64,000 nucleotides of DNA. Origin: Fibrobacter sp. UWB5 (GTDB lineage Bacteria > Fibrobacterota > Fibrobacteria > Fibrobacterales > Fibrobacteraceae). This document shows positions 43,726-52,775 of the stretch, one piece after another. The stretch lies in NCBI RefSeq assembly GCF_002210295.1, contig NZ_MWQH01000001.1:434001-498000 (forward strand), read 5' to 3'. Under the pieces are notes generated by a model, which had not been told where the DNA came from, did not search any database, and saw only the letters and a list, made by a program, of their open reading frames with translations. Within the stretch, counting starts at the first letter, position 1, and each line of letters opens with the position of its first letter. The position numbers were made by a program, and so were the translations under genes.

Positions 43726-44556
43726 ATGGATTGTTTCGTTTTCTACCTTGCCGAAAGACCTTCGTTTTACCAGTATCTGGAAGGGCAGAACCTTGCTGTC
43801 AATACGATGGATTCGTATTGCTGGACAGCGGACTTCTTCAAGTCGCATTTCGGACGGTTCGGTCGTAAGTCGCTGGCTGATTACAAGAGTTTTCTTCTGA
43901 AAAATTTCAAGCCCAAGACCGTTAATTTGCGGATCCAGGGCATCAATAAATATCTGGATTACGCAGGCAAATCAAAACTACGAGTCAAGAATGTCAAGGT
44001 TCAGCAAAAAAGTTTTCTGGAAAATGTCATTAGCGATGCCGATTACAGATTCTTGAAGACGAGTCTGCTGCAAGATGGCCAAACCAAGTGGTATTTTGTG
44101 GTGTGGTTCCTGTCGGCGACGGGCGCCCGCGTGAGCGAACTGGTGAAACTCAAGGTGGAACATGTGGAGTGCGGATATTTCGACATCTACGGAAAGGGCG
44201 GAAAGCTGCGACGGCTCTACATTCCGGAAACTTTGCAAAAAGAAGCTTTGCGCTGGTTGGAAAGTGAAGGCCGATCCAGCGGATACCTTTTCCTGAATCG
44301 TTTTGGCAAGCAGATTACTCCGCGGGGGATTGCCTCACAACTGAAAGCGTTCGCAAAGAAGTATGGCCTAGATGAAGCCGTTGTTTATCCTCATTCGTTT
44401 CGCCACCGCTTTGCTAAGAACTTTTTGGAAAAGCGAAACGACATCGCTTTGCTTGCCGACCTTATGGGGCACGAACATATCGAAACGACTCGTATTTATT
44501 TGCGCCAAACAGCAAGCGAACAGCGTGAAGTCGTGAATAAGGTGGTGACGTGGTAG
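43726..44556 (+). CDS. Tyrosine recombinase, probable hsdS invertase
   Basis: A 276-residue XerC/D-like tyrosine recombinase. Catalytic residues: Arg in SATGARVSEL near 134, HSFRHR near 222 (H-x-x-R), GHEHIETT near 246 and Tyr in TRIYLRQ near 258. The N-terminal core-binding domain is short. It is within 2.5 kb of the hsdS inverted repeats; recombinases next to split hsdS loci are known to catalyse specificity switching. No att site, phage or IS gene is near, which supports a local invertase role. It is co-transcribed with the DUF234 gene. Confidence 0.9.
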   Translation: MDCFVFYLAERPSFYQYLEGQNLAVNTMDSYCWTADFFKSHFGRFGRKSLADYKSFLLKNFKPKTVNLRIQGINKYLDYAGKSKLRVKNVKVQQKSFLENVISDADYRFLKTSLLQDGQTKWYFVVWFLSATGARVSELVKLKVEHVECGYFDIYGKGGKLRRLYIPETLQKEALRWLESEGRSSGYLFLNRFGKQITPRGIASQLKAFAKKYGLDEAVVYPHSFRHRFAKNFLEKRNDIALLADLMGHEHIETTRIYLRQTASEQREVVNKVVTW

Positions 44557-44575
44557 AACTTTTTTTTGTGTAATT

Positions 44576-45964
44576 TTACTTGACCACAATTCTCTGCATC
44601 AGACTCTTGGAGCCGTCGCGCACGCGGACTACGAATAAACCTTCGGAAAGTCCGCTGAGTTCGACGGAACCTTTCACGTCCTTTGCGCTGAATGCCGAGC
44701 GGCCCTGCATATCGAACACGTTGACCTTGGCGGCAGTGGCGCCTGCAATGGAGAGCGTGCGACCGCTGAGGTACATCGAAAGGGTGCTCGTGCCGGCAAT
44801 GCTCTTGATTGCTTCAGAGGAATCTCCGCAATTGCCGTCGCATGGCGCGTCAAATAGAGAATCTGGATACGGTGATTTTACTTCAGATGCCGGGTGTGCC
44901 TTGAGGCTGACCATAATGCTATCGTAGGCGGGCTTCGGCTTGTATTGTTTGTCGTAGAGCAGTCCTTCGGTCTTGCCTTGCTGCTCGTCGAGCCAGCTGT
45001 GAGCATCGGTGAGTCCCCAAATCACGAATTCGCCCATGTTCGGTTCTTCGAGGAAAACGTCCATGAACTGGCGGTACAGATGCCCTTGCTTCTCGTAGTC
45101 TGCGGCGGTGAGTTTGCCTGCCGATCCTTTCGGGAACCCGATGTCAAGTTCGGTGATGTTTAATGTAACGTCCAATTCTGCGAGAGCCTTGGCAAATGCG
45201 CGAACGTTCTGCGGCGTGGTTTCGTGGGCGATTTCGATATGTGTCTGCGTGCCTACGCAAGTAATAGGAATGCCATTTGCCTTCCAGCGCTTGACTTGTT
45301 CCAATACAAAACCCGCCTTGGAACCTTCGTTAATGCCCCATTCTACGGCGTAGTCGTTGTAGCAGAGCTCTGCATCGGGGTCGGCGGCATGCGCCCATAC
45401 GAATGCGGAGTCCAGGAATTCAGGGCCAATGCCTTCGTACCACACGGAACCGGTAGAACGCCAGTCGTGATTGTAGTCGTCGTTAATGGCTTCGTTTACT
45501 ACGTCCCATTCGGCGATTTTACCCTTCCAGTGACCGACCACGTTGTCGATGTGGTTCTTGAGTACGCTGAGCAACTTTTCCTTTTGACCGCTGTAGTTGT
45601 TCACCCAGCCGGGGACTTGGCTATGCCAGGCGAGGGCATGACCACGTACGCGGAGTCCGTTGGCCTGGGCGTATTCGACCATCTTGTCTCCCTTCGCGAA
45701 ATTGAATTCGTTCTCGCTCGGTTCCGTGGCGTCGAACTTCATCTCGTTTTCGGCGACGACCACGTTGAACTGGGTTTTGTGAATTTCTTCGAATTCAGGT
45801 TCAATAGCGTCGTTGAACCATTCGCTGTTCAGGATGGTCCCGATAAAGCGCCCGCGTTCTTTGGCGAGGTCTCGGATGGTTTCGTCGGCGAAGGAGTTAG
45901 AAAGGCCTGCCCCTAAAAGAGCTGCGCTAAATACAATGCGCGAAAATGACAGAGTATGTTTCAT
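44576..45964 (-). CDS. GH10 endo-xylanase with T9SS-type tail, copy 1
   Basis: A protein of 462 residues. After a signal peptide (to about 24, SNSFA) the GH10 barrel runs about 30-345, with acid/base Glu in WDVVNEAIND near 156 and nucleophile Glu in ITELDIGF near 271. It hydrolyses xylan chains. A short linker leads to the C-terminal domain VNVFDMQGRSAFS...VVRVRDGSKSLMQRIVVK, typical of T9SS-like sorting or attachment. The ATG at 45964 follows GAGGAATTT; an upstream in-frame ATG would add 5 residues. It is the paralogue of the next gene, in tandem on the same strand, about 100 bp apart. Confidence 0.95.
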   Translation of the reverse strand: MKHTLSFSRIVFSAALLGAGLSNSFADETIRDLAKERGRFIGTILNSEWFNDAIEPEFEEIHKTQFNVVVAENEMKFDATEPSENEFNFAKGDKMVEYAQANGLRVRGHALAWHSQVPGWVNNYSGQKEKLLSVLKNHIDNVVGHWKGKIAEWDVVNEAINDDYNHDWRSTGSVWYEGIGPEFLDSAFVWAHAADPDAELCYNDYAVEWGINEGSKAGFVLEQVKRWKANGIPITCVGTQTHIEIAHETTPQNVRAFAKALAELDVTLNITELDIGFPKGSAGKLTAADYEKQGHLYRQFMDVFLEEPNMGEFVIWGLTDAHSWLDEQQGKTEGLLYDKQYKPKPAYDSIMVSLKAHPASEVKSPYPDSLFDAPCDGNCGDSSEAIKSIAGTSTLSMYLSGRTLSIAGATAAKVNVFDMQGRSAFSAKDVKGSVELSGLSEGLFVVRVRDGSKSLMQRIVVK

Positions 45965-46059
45965 AAATTCCTCTATCATCCCAGTACACCGTCGCTAAAG
46001 ATAATAAAAAGGGCTAGGATATCAATCCTAGTCCTTGTGATTAGAGAGGTGTTGCAAAC

Positions 46060-47481
46060 TTACTTGATGGTGACTCTTTGCATCAGATTCTTGGAGCCGT
46101 CGCGCACGCGAACCACGTACATGCCTTCGGCAACCTTCAAGTCGACAGAACCCTTCACGTTCTTTGCGCTGAATACCGGGCGGCCCTGCATGTCGAACAC
46201 GTCGACCTTGGCGGCGGTGGCGCCTGCAATAAAGAGCGTGCGGTCAGAGAGGTGCATCGAAAGACTGCTCATGCCGGCAATGCTCTTGATTGCGATTGTG
46301 GAATCGTTCGATGTCGTGTCCTTCTTGGTGGTGTCTGTCTTGGTTGTATCCGTTTTAGTCGTGTCGGTTTTCGTAGTGTCCTGCTTTACCGTATCCTGCG
46401 GCGGTTCATACGTCTTAAGTCTCACCAAGATGCTGTCGAATGCCGGTTTCGGTTGCAAGTTGTCGTCGTAAATGAGACCCTTTTGCCTGTTCAGGCCGCC
46501 AAGCCAACTCCATTTATCAGAAACGCCCCAAATCAGGTAGGTGTCCGCATTCGGTTCTTCAAGGATAATGTCCAGGTACTGGCGGAAAGTCTGGCCTTGG
46601 CGTTCAAGATCGCTCTTGCTCACGTTGATCCCGCTCTTGAATCCGATATCGAGCTCGGTGATTTTCAGCTTGATGTTGAGTTTTGCAAGTTCCTTGGCAA
46701 GGGATCGCAGGCTGTCCGGCGAGCCGATAAAGTGCTTGTCGGTGGTGGTGTCTTCCACGTGGGTCTGCGAACCTACGCAATGGATAGGAATGCCGTTTGC
46801 GACCCAACGCTTCACCTGTTCCAGCAAGAACCCTGCCTTGGCTTTCGGGTTGACGCCCTGTTCCAAGTTGTAGTCGTTGTAGCAGAGCTCCGCGTTGGGG
46901 TCGGCGGCGTGCGCCCACACGAAGGCGGAGTCGATAAATTCGGGGCCGATTCCCTGGTACCACACGGAATAGGAACGCCATTGGGGTTCGTTGTTGCTGA
47001 TGGCCTCGTTCACCACGTCCCATTCATCCACCTGGCCTTTCCAGTGTCCGACCACGTTGTTGATGTGGTTCTTGAGAACAGAGAGCAGTTTTTTCTTGTC
47101 GTTCTTGTAGTTGTTTACCCAGTTCGGGACCTGGCTATGCCAGGCGAGGGCATGGCCACGGACACGCATGCCGTTCTGCTTTGCGTACTTGACCATCTTG
47201 TCGCCGTTGTTGTAGTTGAACCTGTTTTCGCTAGGTTCGGTGGCGTCGAACTTCATCTCGTTTTCGGCGACGACAATATTGAACTGTGTCTTGTGAATTT
47301 GTTCGTAGTTGCCTGGGAGGCCACCGCCAAACCACTGCGAATTCAGAATGGCGCCGATATAGATATTGTTTTTATCGGCCAGCGATCTAAGGGTTTCGTC
47401 TGCGGCGAAGGAGCTCGTGAATCCAGCGCCAAGAAGGGCGATGCCAATAGCAAAGCCCGAGAAGGAAAGCTTCTTTCTCAT
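46060..47481 (-). CDS. GH10 endo-xylanase with T9SS-type tail, copy 2
   Basis: A protein of 473 residues. The signal peptide ends near TSSFA. GH10 barrel: acid/base WDVVNEAISN near 152, nucleophile ITELDIGF near 277. A repetitive linker of six DTT(K)(T/K) units, (K)TDTTKTDTTK, precedes the C-terminal VDVFDMQGRPVFS...VVRVRDGSKNLMQRVTIK domain, nearly the same as in copy 1. The two genes clearly arose by duplication and differ mostly in barrel and linker. The ATG follows AAGAGGTAAAAC. A GSCFA gene follows on the same strand upstream. Confidence 0.95.
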   Translation of the reverse strand: MRKKLSFSGFAIGIALLGAGFTSSFAADETLRSLADKNNIYIGAILNSQWFGGGLPGNYEQIHKTQFNIVVAENEMKFDATEPSENRFNYNNGDKMVKYAKQNGMRVRGHALAWHSQVPNWVNNYKNDKKKLLSVLKNHINNVVGHWKGQVDEWDVVNEAISNNEPQWRSYSVWYQGIGPEFIDSAFVWAHAADPNAELCYNDYNLEQGVNPKAKAGFLLEQVKRWVANGIPIHCVGSQTHVEDTTTDKHFIGSPDSLRSLAKELAKLNIKLKITELDIGFKSGINVSKSDLERQGQTFRQYLDIILEEPNADTYLIWGVSDKWSWLGGLNRQKGLIYDDNLQPKPAFDSILVRLKTYEPPQDTVKQDTTKTDTTKTDTTKTDTTKKDTTSNDSTIAIKSIAGMSSLSMHLSDRTLFIAGATAAKVDVFDMQGRPVFSAKNVKGSVDLKVAEGMYVVRVRDGSKNLMQRVTIK

Positions 47482-47581
47482 TGTTTTACCTCTTCTGAAC
47501 CACACCACTCACTCAGCTATATAAAATAATCAAAAAATAAGCAAAGAGAGGTAAAGAAAACGAAACGAAAGGTTCCGCTTT

Positions 47582-48526
47582 TTAGCCTAATTTTAGCCCT
47601 GGGATCTGCTTTTCAAGTTCAAGTGCCTGAGCCGCAAGTTTTTTCTTGAGCTCCTGGGTGGCGGGGGAGCTCTCGTCTTGAATGCGGTGATTCGCCATTT
47701 TCAGGAACTTTTCCACTTTCGCCATGTTCTCGCGGGTGGTGCTGTCGCAGTAGGTCTCTGTCATCCGTTCAAAGATGTATTCCTCGGCGGTTTTAGACAA
47801 ATGAATCATGTCTTCGGCGTAAAAACGGTAGTCCCGCAGTTCGTCCATCACGATTTCGTAGCTCGGGAAATAATCTATGGTGGTACTGTGGATGGCGAGT
47901 TGCAATGTCGATTTAGAAAGTGTGTTGTTGTGGGCACCGTCGCTCATGTGGCGCAGCGGTGATACGGTAAAGACGATGTGGACGTTGCAATTCGTGTCGC
48001 GGAGCAGGGCGACGATTTTCTGGATGGACTGCGAGGCTTCTTCTACGGAAATCAGCCTGCGCTCAAATAGGTGGGGGTCTTGCCTGTGACAATTCGATAC
48101 GGGCTTGTCGATGTCCTTTAAATAGTAGACGAATGCGGAGCCGAGCGTGATGAAGGCGGTGTCCGCCTTTTGCAAGAATCCGCGGGCTTGTGCCGTTGCG
48201 GCATTCAGCTTTTCGATGCATTCCTCTTTTGTTGCGCCCGAAAGCGAACTGTGCGCGTCCCAGCAATGCCAAAGGCCGTCGCATCGCGTGTCCTGAAAGA
48301 CATCTTCTTCTCCGAAAATTTTTCCGTCGGCAATCGCCTTGATTTGACCTGCCAAAGAAACCGGGTTGTAGACTGTCCCGAACGGGTTTACGAGAACATG
48401 GAATTTCCTTTCCGCAAACTGAGCCGAGATATTGTCCGCAAAACAAGAACCGAAAAAGGCCAGACGGCTCGTGTAGTCGATTTTAAAATCTGCGGCGGGA
48501 ATGTCGATTTTCGTGAAGAAGTCCAT
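47582..48526 (-). CDS. GSCFA-domain protein (SGNH-like)
   Basis: A 314-residue protein with the name-giving FFGSCFADNI segment near 26, followed by NPFGTVYNPVSLA near 48, and HIVFTVSPLRHMSDG and SYEIVMDELRDYRFYA(E)DMIHL later. The Ser in GSC and the D-x-x-H near the end (DMIHL) are the likely SGNH-type catalytic residues, so it may be an acyl-esterase or acyltransferase. It has no signal peptide, so it is cytoplasmic as read. Its location next to xylanases is compatible with carbohydrate ester work but does not prove it. Confidence 0.85.
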   Translation of the reverse strand: MDFFTKIDIPAADFKIDYTSRLAFFGSCFADNISAQFAERKFHVLVNPFGTVYNPVSLAGQIKAIADGKIFGEEDVFQDTRCDGLWHCWDAHSSLSGATKEECIEKLNAATAQARGFLQKADTAFITLGSAFVYYLKDIDKPVSNCHRQDPHLFERRLISVEEASQSIQKIVALLRDTNCNVHIVFTVSPLRHMSDGAHNNTLSKSTLQLAIHSTTIDYFPSYEIVMDELRDYRFYAEDMIHLSKTAEEYIFERMTETYCDSTTRENMAKVEKFLKMANHRIQDESSPATQELKKKLAAQALELEKQIPGLKLG

Positions 48527-48570
48527 GTTACAAATTTAAGTAGAATTTTATTTGCAAGTGCTTAGGGTGT

Positions 48571-48769
48571 CACACGGATTCGAAAAAACTAACGTTTTTT
48601 CTTTTTATAATAAATATTGAAGAATTTTTTTGTCGTGCGCAATTGTTGAAAGGTGGTCTGTTAGATTTTACGTTAGTAAAATCAAATAAATGCGTAAGGC
48701 GAGTGAAGCAGGATTGCTTGCAAGCCTGTTTTTGAGCCTAGCATTTAGTACTTAAGTACAATCCGTGTG
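48571..48769. repeat. MITE-like element of about 200 bp with inverted ends
   Basis: CACACGGATT (48571-48580) and AATCCGTGTG (48760-48769) are perfect inverted ends 179 bp apart. Inside lie GATTTTAC-GTTA-GTAAAATC and GTACTTAAGTAC palindromes, with no ORF. It occupies most of the 457-bp intergenic region between the GSCFA gene and the TIGR02147 gene. Right of it, TATATT (48918-48923) is the likely promoter of the latter. Target-site duplications are not obvious. Confidence 0.35.
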
Positions 48770-48983
48770 GCATAGGGGGCGCTTGCCGTCTGATTTTAAA
48801 GAGTTTTATATTGTAGAATACGTCTAATTTTTGTGTAGAAATTGCAAAAACTTGCAAATTTTAATGAAATTCAATAAAAAATATTGTAAAACTATTGTCT
48901 TTTTAAAAATTTTATTGTATATTCATTCTTGTCCGACACATTTTGTGATGTGGGTTTAATTTGGGATCGGGCAGGAGGAATAG

Positions 48984-49817
48984 GTGGAAGACATTCTAAC
49001 TTATACGGGCTACCGCCAGTATATCGCGGATTATTACGCCGACAAAAAGGCGAAATCCGCGTTTACTTGGCAGGAGTTCGCCCGTGCGGCGGGATTCTCG
49101 TCACCTGTTTACCTAAAATACGTGAGCGAAGGACGCTTTAACTTGAGCGATGAGGCCGCATTCCGTGTGGCTGTTGCAATGCACCTTGTGGATTACGAGC
49201 AGGAATATTTCTGCGAAATGGTCAAGTTTGACCACGCCAAAAAGGATTCCGACAAAAAGGCTGCGTTCAATAAGATGCTTGCCATAGCCGAGGCGCACAA
49301 GGCAAAAATTCTGGAAGGCGAGGCTTTCCGCTTTTTCGGTGACTGGAAAAATCCAGTGCTCCGCGAGCTGGCGCCAGCCATGCCCGGGGCGAAACCCTTG
49401 GCGCTTGCGCATGCGTGTCGTGCCAAGGTGAGTGCGGCTGAAGTTACCGAGACGCTCAATTTTTTGGTGAAGGCTGGCCTGCTTCAAAAAGATGAAGACG
49501 GCAATTATAAACAGACTGAAAAGTCGGTTACGACGGGCCCCATGGAAGTGACTCCCTTGGCTGTTCGTAATTTGCATCGTCAGATGGGCGAGTTTGCTCT
49601 TGATACAATTGAGGGCGTGCCGCAAGATAAACGCCAATTCTCGGGGGTGACTGTTGGTGTGACGCGCGAAGCTTACGAAGAAATCGTGCAAGAAATTGCC
49701 GAGTTCCGTAAGCGTGTCATTGCGATTGCTACTAGGGATTCTGCGACAGACGAGGTGTATCGCCTGAATATGCAGTTTTTCCCGATGACGAACAAGGGTG
49801 AAAATAAAAAGGGTTAG
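48984..49817 (+). CDS. TIGR02147/DUF4423 family regulator
   Basis: A 277-residue protein with the Fibrobacter TIGR02147 pattern. It opens with YTGYRQYIADYYADKK, then has TWQEFARAAGFSSPVYLKYVSEGRFNLSDEA, an HTH-like N-terminal half, followed by a helical part and a second winged-helix-like segment (TETLNFLVKAGLLQKDEDGNY). The family is enriched in Fibrobacter and is thought to be regulatory; function is not proven. GTG start with AGGAGG 6 bases upstream. TATATT lies about 60 bp upstream. The FISUMP lipoprotein gene follows after 9 bp; the two gene types often lie together in Fibrobacter genomes, to my knowledge. Confidence 0.85.
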   Translation: MEDILTYTGYRQYIADYYADKKAKSAFTWQEFARAAGFSSPVYLKYVSEGRFNLSDEAAFRVAVAMHLVDYEQEYFCEMVKFDHAKKDSDKKAAFNKMLAIAEAHKAKILEGEAFRFFGDWKNPVLRELAPAMPGAKPLALAHACRAKVSAAEVTETLNFLVKAGLLQKDEDGNYKQTEKSVTTGPMEVTPLAVRNLHRQMGEFALDTIEGVPQDKRQFSGVTVGVTREAYEEIVQEIAEFRKRVIAIATRDSATDEVYRLNMQFFPMTNKGENKKG

Positions 49818-49826
49818 GAGAGTCTT

Positions 49827-51428
49827 ATGAAGTTTACAAAGGCCGGAGAATTTATCGATTACGCCTTTGCGGCTCTATTTGCCGCGACGGTGTTGACATT
49901 CTTGCTATTGACGGGCTGCTCTACGGAAGACGCGGTGCATTCGCCCGAAAAGAATGGAACGCAGATGACCGAAATGGGTGGCGCCTCGGAAGAAACGGGT
50001 ATCGCCATGCTGTACAACAATATTACGGTGAGGGGCCGTGTGGCGGAACTGTCTACGATGCTTGATTCTGCGAACAAGTATTCGGATAGCGTGTTGAGCT
50101 ACAAGACGTCTGCTGTAAGAATGTATGAACTGGATTCTGTAACGTTCGATACGGTTGGATCGGTTCATTTGGGCTATCTTCTTAATCCGCGAGGCGAGTT
50201 CCGCTTCGATAGCGTTTCCTTGAATAGTCCGTATATCTTGCTGGAAGTGAGTCCGGATCAATTTGGAGGGTACGGGGAATCTCAATTGGCGGAACGGACG
50301 GGATTGACGGCCGTTGTTGATTTGCGTGAGACGAAAGATATCGAAATCAACAAGTTGACGTGTCTGGAAGGCTATCGCCTGCGTTATTTGGTTCAGTCGG
50401 GAATGTCCATTGCCGAAGCCAGACTGCAAGCGGGGCGCGATGTACTGGATGCTTTTGGAATGTACAAGGTCGATTTTGAAACGATTAAAACGACTGAAGT
50501 CGCTGAAGGTGTAATGGCAATCGACATGTTTGAAGATTTCCTGGATCTGTTGAATTATGGCGAACTTGACGAGGTTGCCGAAAAACTGGGCGAAGAGGGA
50601 AACCTGAGCCATGTGGCCTCTTCTGTAAGTGACCGCTTTATTTATTGGACGCTTAGAGATTTGGATTATATGATTGTGAGCGAGGCGCATGGTTTCCCGA
50701 GAGACACATCTTTGAAAAAAGAAATCTACGTTAACTTTGCCGTGATTTTGCTCGGCTTAGATGATTGTGATTCCCGTAATGACGGACGTGTCGTCAGGAA
50801 TGAAGATGTCATTTTCAACTTCAAGTGCTCCGATGAAAAGTGGGACATCGTTGTTAAATCCGTTGACTATGTCGCCGATTCCCTGACCGATGCTCGTGAC
50901 GGGAAAACGTACAAGACTGCAACGTATATCATCAATGGCGAAATGCAGACTTGGATGAGCGAAAATTTGATGTTTGGCGAAGGGACTGGTGACTACCTGT
51001 TTACCGAGGTGATGAACATTGATGGGGATATCACGGATTCTTCTGGCTTCATTGATTATGACAGAGTCTATGCGATAATGGATTCTGTCCAGGCCGAGAA
51101 GGGCTATTACCAGGGCGTATGTCCTGACGGATGGCACCTCCCGAATGGTTTTGAGTGGCAGAATCTGATGAACTTTATTGAAGGCAAGTTGGATATAGAG
51201 TATGATATAGGGGTGTATCTGTTCGCTGCGGGATTTGGGGTGGTGGTAGATAGCACTGCCATGAAAGACGTGATTGTTTACGCAGTTAGGCCGGACCCCG
51301 CACGAGGTGATGTTACACTCGGGGGATCTAAGGATAATGCGCTTTATATCGATGGTGACGGAAAATGGGTCATTAGCCAGAATAATGATAATCATGTCAT
51401 GCGTGTCCGCTGCGTTAAAGATGAATAG
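49827..51428 (+). CDS. FISUMP (Fib_succ_major) lipoprotein
   Basis: A protein of 533 residues. A hydrophobic segment ends in the lipobox LLLTGC near residue 31, so it is a lipoprotein. The middle (40-340) is an all-helical and beta mixed domain of unknown type with GRVAELSTMLDSANKYSDSV and a cysteine pair (DDCD, FKCSD). The FISUMP domain begins near 352 (DARDGKTYKTATYIINGEMQ) and contains GVCPDGWHLPNGFEWQNL and a final MRVRCVKD. ATG follows TAGGAG. The gene is coupled to the TIGR02147 regulator upstream and closed by a terminator at 51464. Confidence 0.88.
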   Translation: MKFTKAGEFIDYAFAALFAATVLTFLLLTGCSTEDAVHSPEKNGTQMTEMGGASEETGIAMLYNNITVRGRVAELSTMLDSANKYSDSVLSYKTSAVRMYELDSVTFDTVGSVHLGYLLNPRGEFRFDSVSLNSPYILLEVSPDQFGGYGESQLAERTGLTAVVDLRETKDIEINKLTCLEGYRLRYLVQSGMSIAEARLQAGRDVLDAFGMYKVDFETIKTTEVAEGVMAIDMFEDFLDLLNYGELDEVAEKLGEEGNLSHVASSVSDRFIYWTLRDLDYMIVSEAHGFPRDTSLKKEIYVNFAVILLGLDDCDSRNDGRVVRNEDVIFNFKCSDEKWDIVVKSVDYVADSLTDARDGKTYKTATYIINGEMQTWMSENLMFGEGTGDYLFTEVMNIDGDITDSSGFIDYDRVYAIMDSVQAEKGYYQGVCPDGWHLPNGFEWQNLMNFIEGKLDIEYDIGVYLFAAGFGVVVDSTAMKDVIVYAVRPDPARGDVTLGGSKDNALYIDGDGKWVISQNNDNHVMRVRCVKDE

Positions 51429-51463
51429 AGAATTTGGCGGTTAGGAGAACGGGAGGTGAACGA

Positions 51464-51497
51464 GAAGGTGGGCTTCGGCCCGCCTTCTTTACTTTTT
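51464..51497 (+). terminator. Terminator after the FISUMP lipoprotein gene
   Basis: A 10-bp stem GAAGGTGGGC / GCCCGCCTTC (one T:G pair) with a TTCG tetraloop is followed by T-rich TTTACTTTTTTT. Confidence 0.85.
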
Positions 51498-51568
51498 TTG
51501 TGGCATGGAGGAAACAAATAATGTATCTTTATGGTATCTTGCGGAGTAGACGCAAGAAAAGGAATTGT

Positions 51569-52324
51569 ATGAAACCTGGGAAGACTGAACTTCGTTTGAA
51601 TGCCGAAATCGAAAAACGCGGTGCGCTTTTTGCCGTGCTGTTGGACCCCGATACGTCTGACGAAGCCGCCTTTGTGAAAGCGGGCGCTATGGCCGCCGAA
51701 AACGGTGCCGACCTTTTGTTGGTGGGCGGCTCTTACCTGGGTAACTTTACGCTGCCCAAGCAGGTGGCTGCCCTTAAGGCCAACGTGGACTTGCCCGTGG
51801 TGCTGTTCCCGGGTGGCGCTTCTCAGGTGGTGCCCGGCTTTGACGCGATGCTTTTTATGACGCTTGTGAGTGGCCGTAATCCGAATTACCTGATTGACGA
51901 ACAGGTTCGCGGTGGCGCCTTGGTGCGTGCCCTGAACATGGAAGCGATTCCGACGGCTTACCAGTTGATCAATAGCGGCAAGCGTACCACGGTTGAATAC
52001 ATTAGCGGTACCATGCCGGTGCCCGCCAACAAGCCCAAGCTCAGCATGGTGAATTCCATTGCCGCCGAACTCATGGGCATGCGCTATGTGTATCTGGAAG
52101 CCGGTAGCGGTGCCGAAGAACCCGTGCCGGTGGAACACATCGCCTACACCCGCAAGGCGACCGAAATGACCATCATTACCGGTGGCGGAATCAAGGATCC
52201 GCAGACTGCCGCTATGCGTGTGGCAGCCGGCGCGAACATTATCGTGACGGGGACTCTCTGGGAAAAGGTTGAAGACCCGAAGTTATTGGCTGAATTCGCC
52301 GCTGCTATCCATGTGAAGGGATAG
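51569..52324 (+). CDS. GGGP-synthase-like (PcrB) prenylglyceryl phosphate synthase
   Basis: A 251-residue TIM-barrel prenyltransferase that attaches a prenyl chain to sn-glycerol 1-phosphate. Motifs: FAVLLDPDTSD near 19, DLLLVGGSYLGN near 47, PVVLFPGGASQVVPGFDAMLFMTLVSGRNPNYLI near 75-108, YVYLEAGSGAEEPV near 177 and ITGGGIKDP...AGANIIVTG near 200-235. This matches the long, Bacteroidetes-type group of GGGPS. The pathway product in bacteria is not settled, but such enzymes make archaeal-type ether lipid precursors. ATG 51569 follows AAAAGGA; upstream in-frame sequence starts inside the terminator and is not used. Confidence 0.9.
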   Translation: MKPGKTELRLNAEIEKRGALFAVLLDPDTSDEAAFVKAGAMAAENGADLLLVGGSYLGNFTLPKQVAALKANVDLPVVLFPGGASQVVPGFDAMLFMTLVSGRNPNYLIDEQVRGGALVRALNMEAIPTAYQLINSGKRTTVEYISGTMPVPANKPKLSMVNSIAAELMGMRYVYLEAGSGAEEPVPVEHIAYTRKATEMTIITGGGIKDPQTAAMRVAAGANIIVTGTLWEKVEDPKLLAEFAAAIHVKG

Positions 52325-52358
52325 ACGCCTCGCTTTTGAGCCTTTGTTGTCAAATGTC

Positions 52359-52386
52359 ATGCCCGCGCAAGCGGGCATCTCCTTTT
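52359..52386. repeat. GTCATGCCCGC hairpin repeat, terminator-like
   Basis: ATGCCCGCGCAAGCGGGCAT is a perfect hairpin followed by CTCCTTTTTT, so it may also terminate the GGGPS transcript. It is the same family as 35545 and 41904. Confidence 0.65.
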
Positions 52387-52485
52387 TTATAGGCTTTTTG
52401 AGGGAGCGGCTTTTCCTTTACTCAAATATTTGTGTATTTTTCTGTTAGAAGGAATGCACCGTTTTGGTGCAGTTTTGAGGTATCT

Positions 52486-52764
52486 ATGAAAAAACTCGTG
52501 ATTGTGACTTATGTGCTCCGTGCGCTTGGCTTTGTGTTGGTGCTTTTGATGCTTTTCGGACACAGCATTGTCCTGAATATCTTCCCTGGGCTCGAGGGTC
52601 ATTCGATCAATCCGATTTTCTATACGGGCGTGGCCTGCTACGCCGTGGGTGCGATTATCCATTTCTTTATCAAGAAGCAAGAAAGGGAAGAACGCCGCAA
52701 AAGGGAAATTGAGGAAGCCTCGGAACGGGCCTTTGGTAAAAAGTCCGATGATTCGGACAAGTGA
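52486..52764 (+). CDS. Small membrane protein (two TM)
   Basis: A 92-residue protein with two transmembrane segments (about 5-30 and 40-62) and a charged Arg/Lys/Glu-rich C-terminal helix (KKQEREERRKREIEEASERAF). No family is recognised. ATG 52486 follows GAGG. A small inverted repeat, TGCACC...GGTGCA, lies 20 bp upstream (52455-52471). It opens the ABC/PilT-like operon, with 11 bp to the ABC ATPase gene; it may be an accessory subunit of that transporter. Confidence 0.7.
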   Translation: MKKLVIVTYVLRALGFVLVLLMLFGHSIVLNIFPGLEGHSINPIFYTGVACYAVGAIIHFFIKKQEREERRKREIEEASERAFGKKSDDSDK

Positions 52765-52775
52765 TTGGGGTGTTT

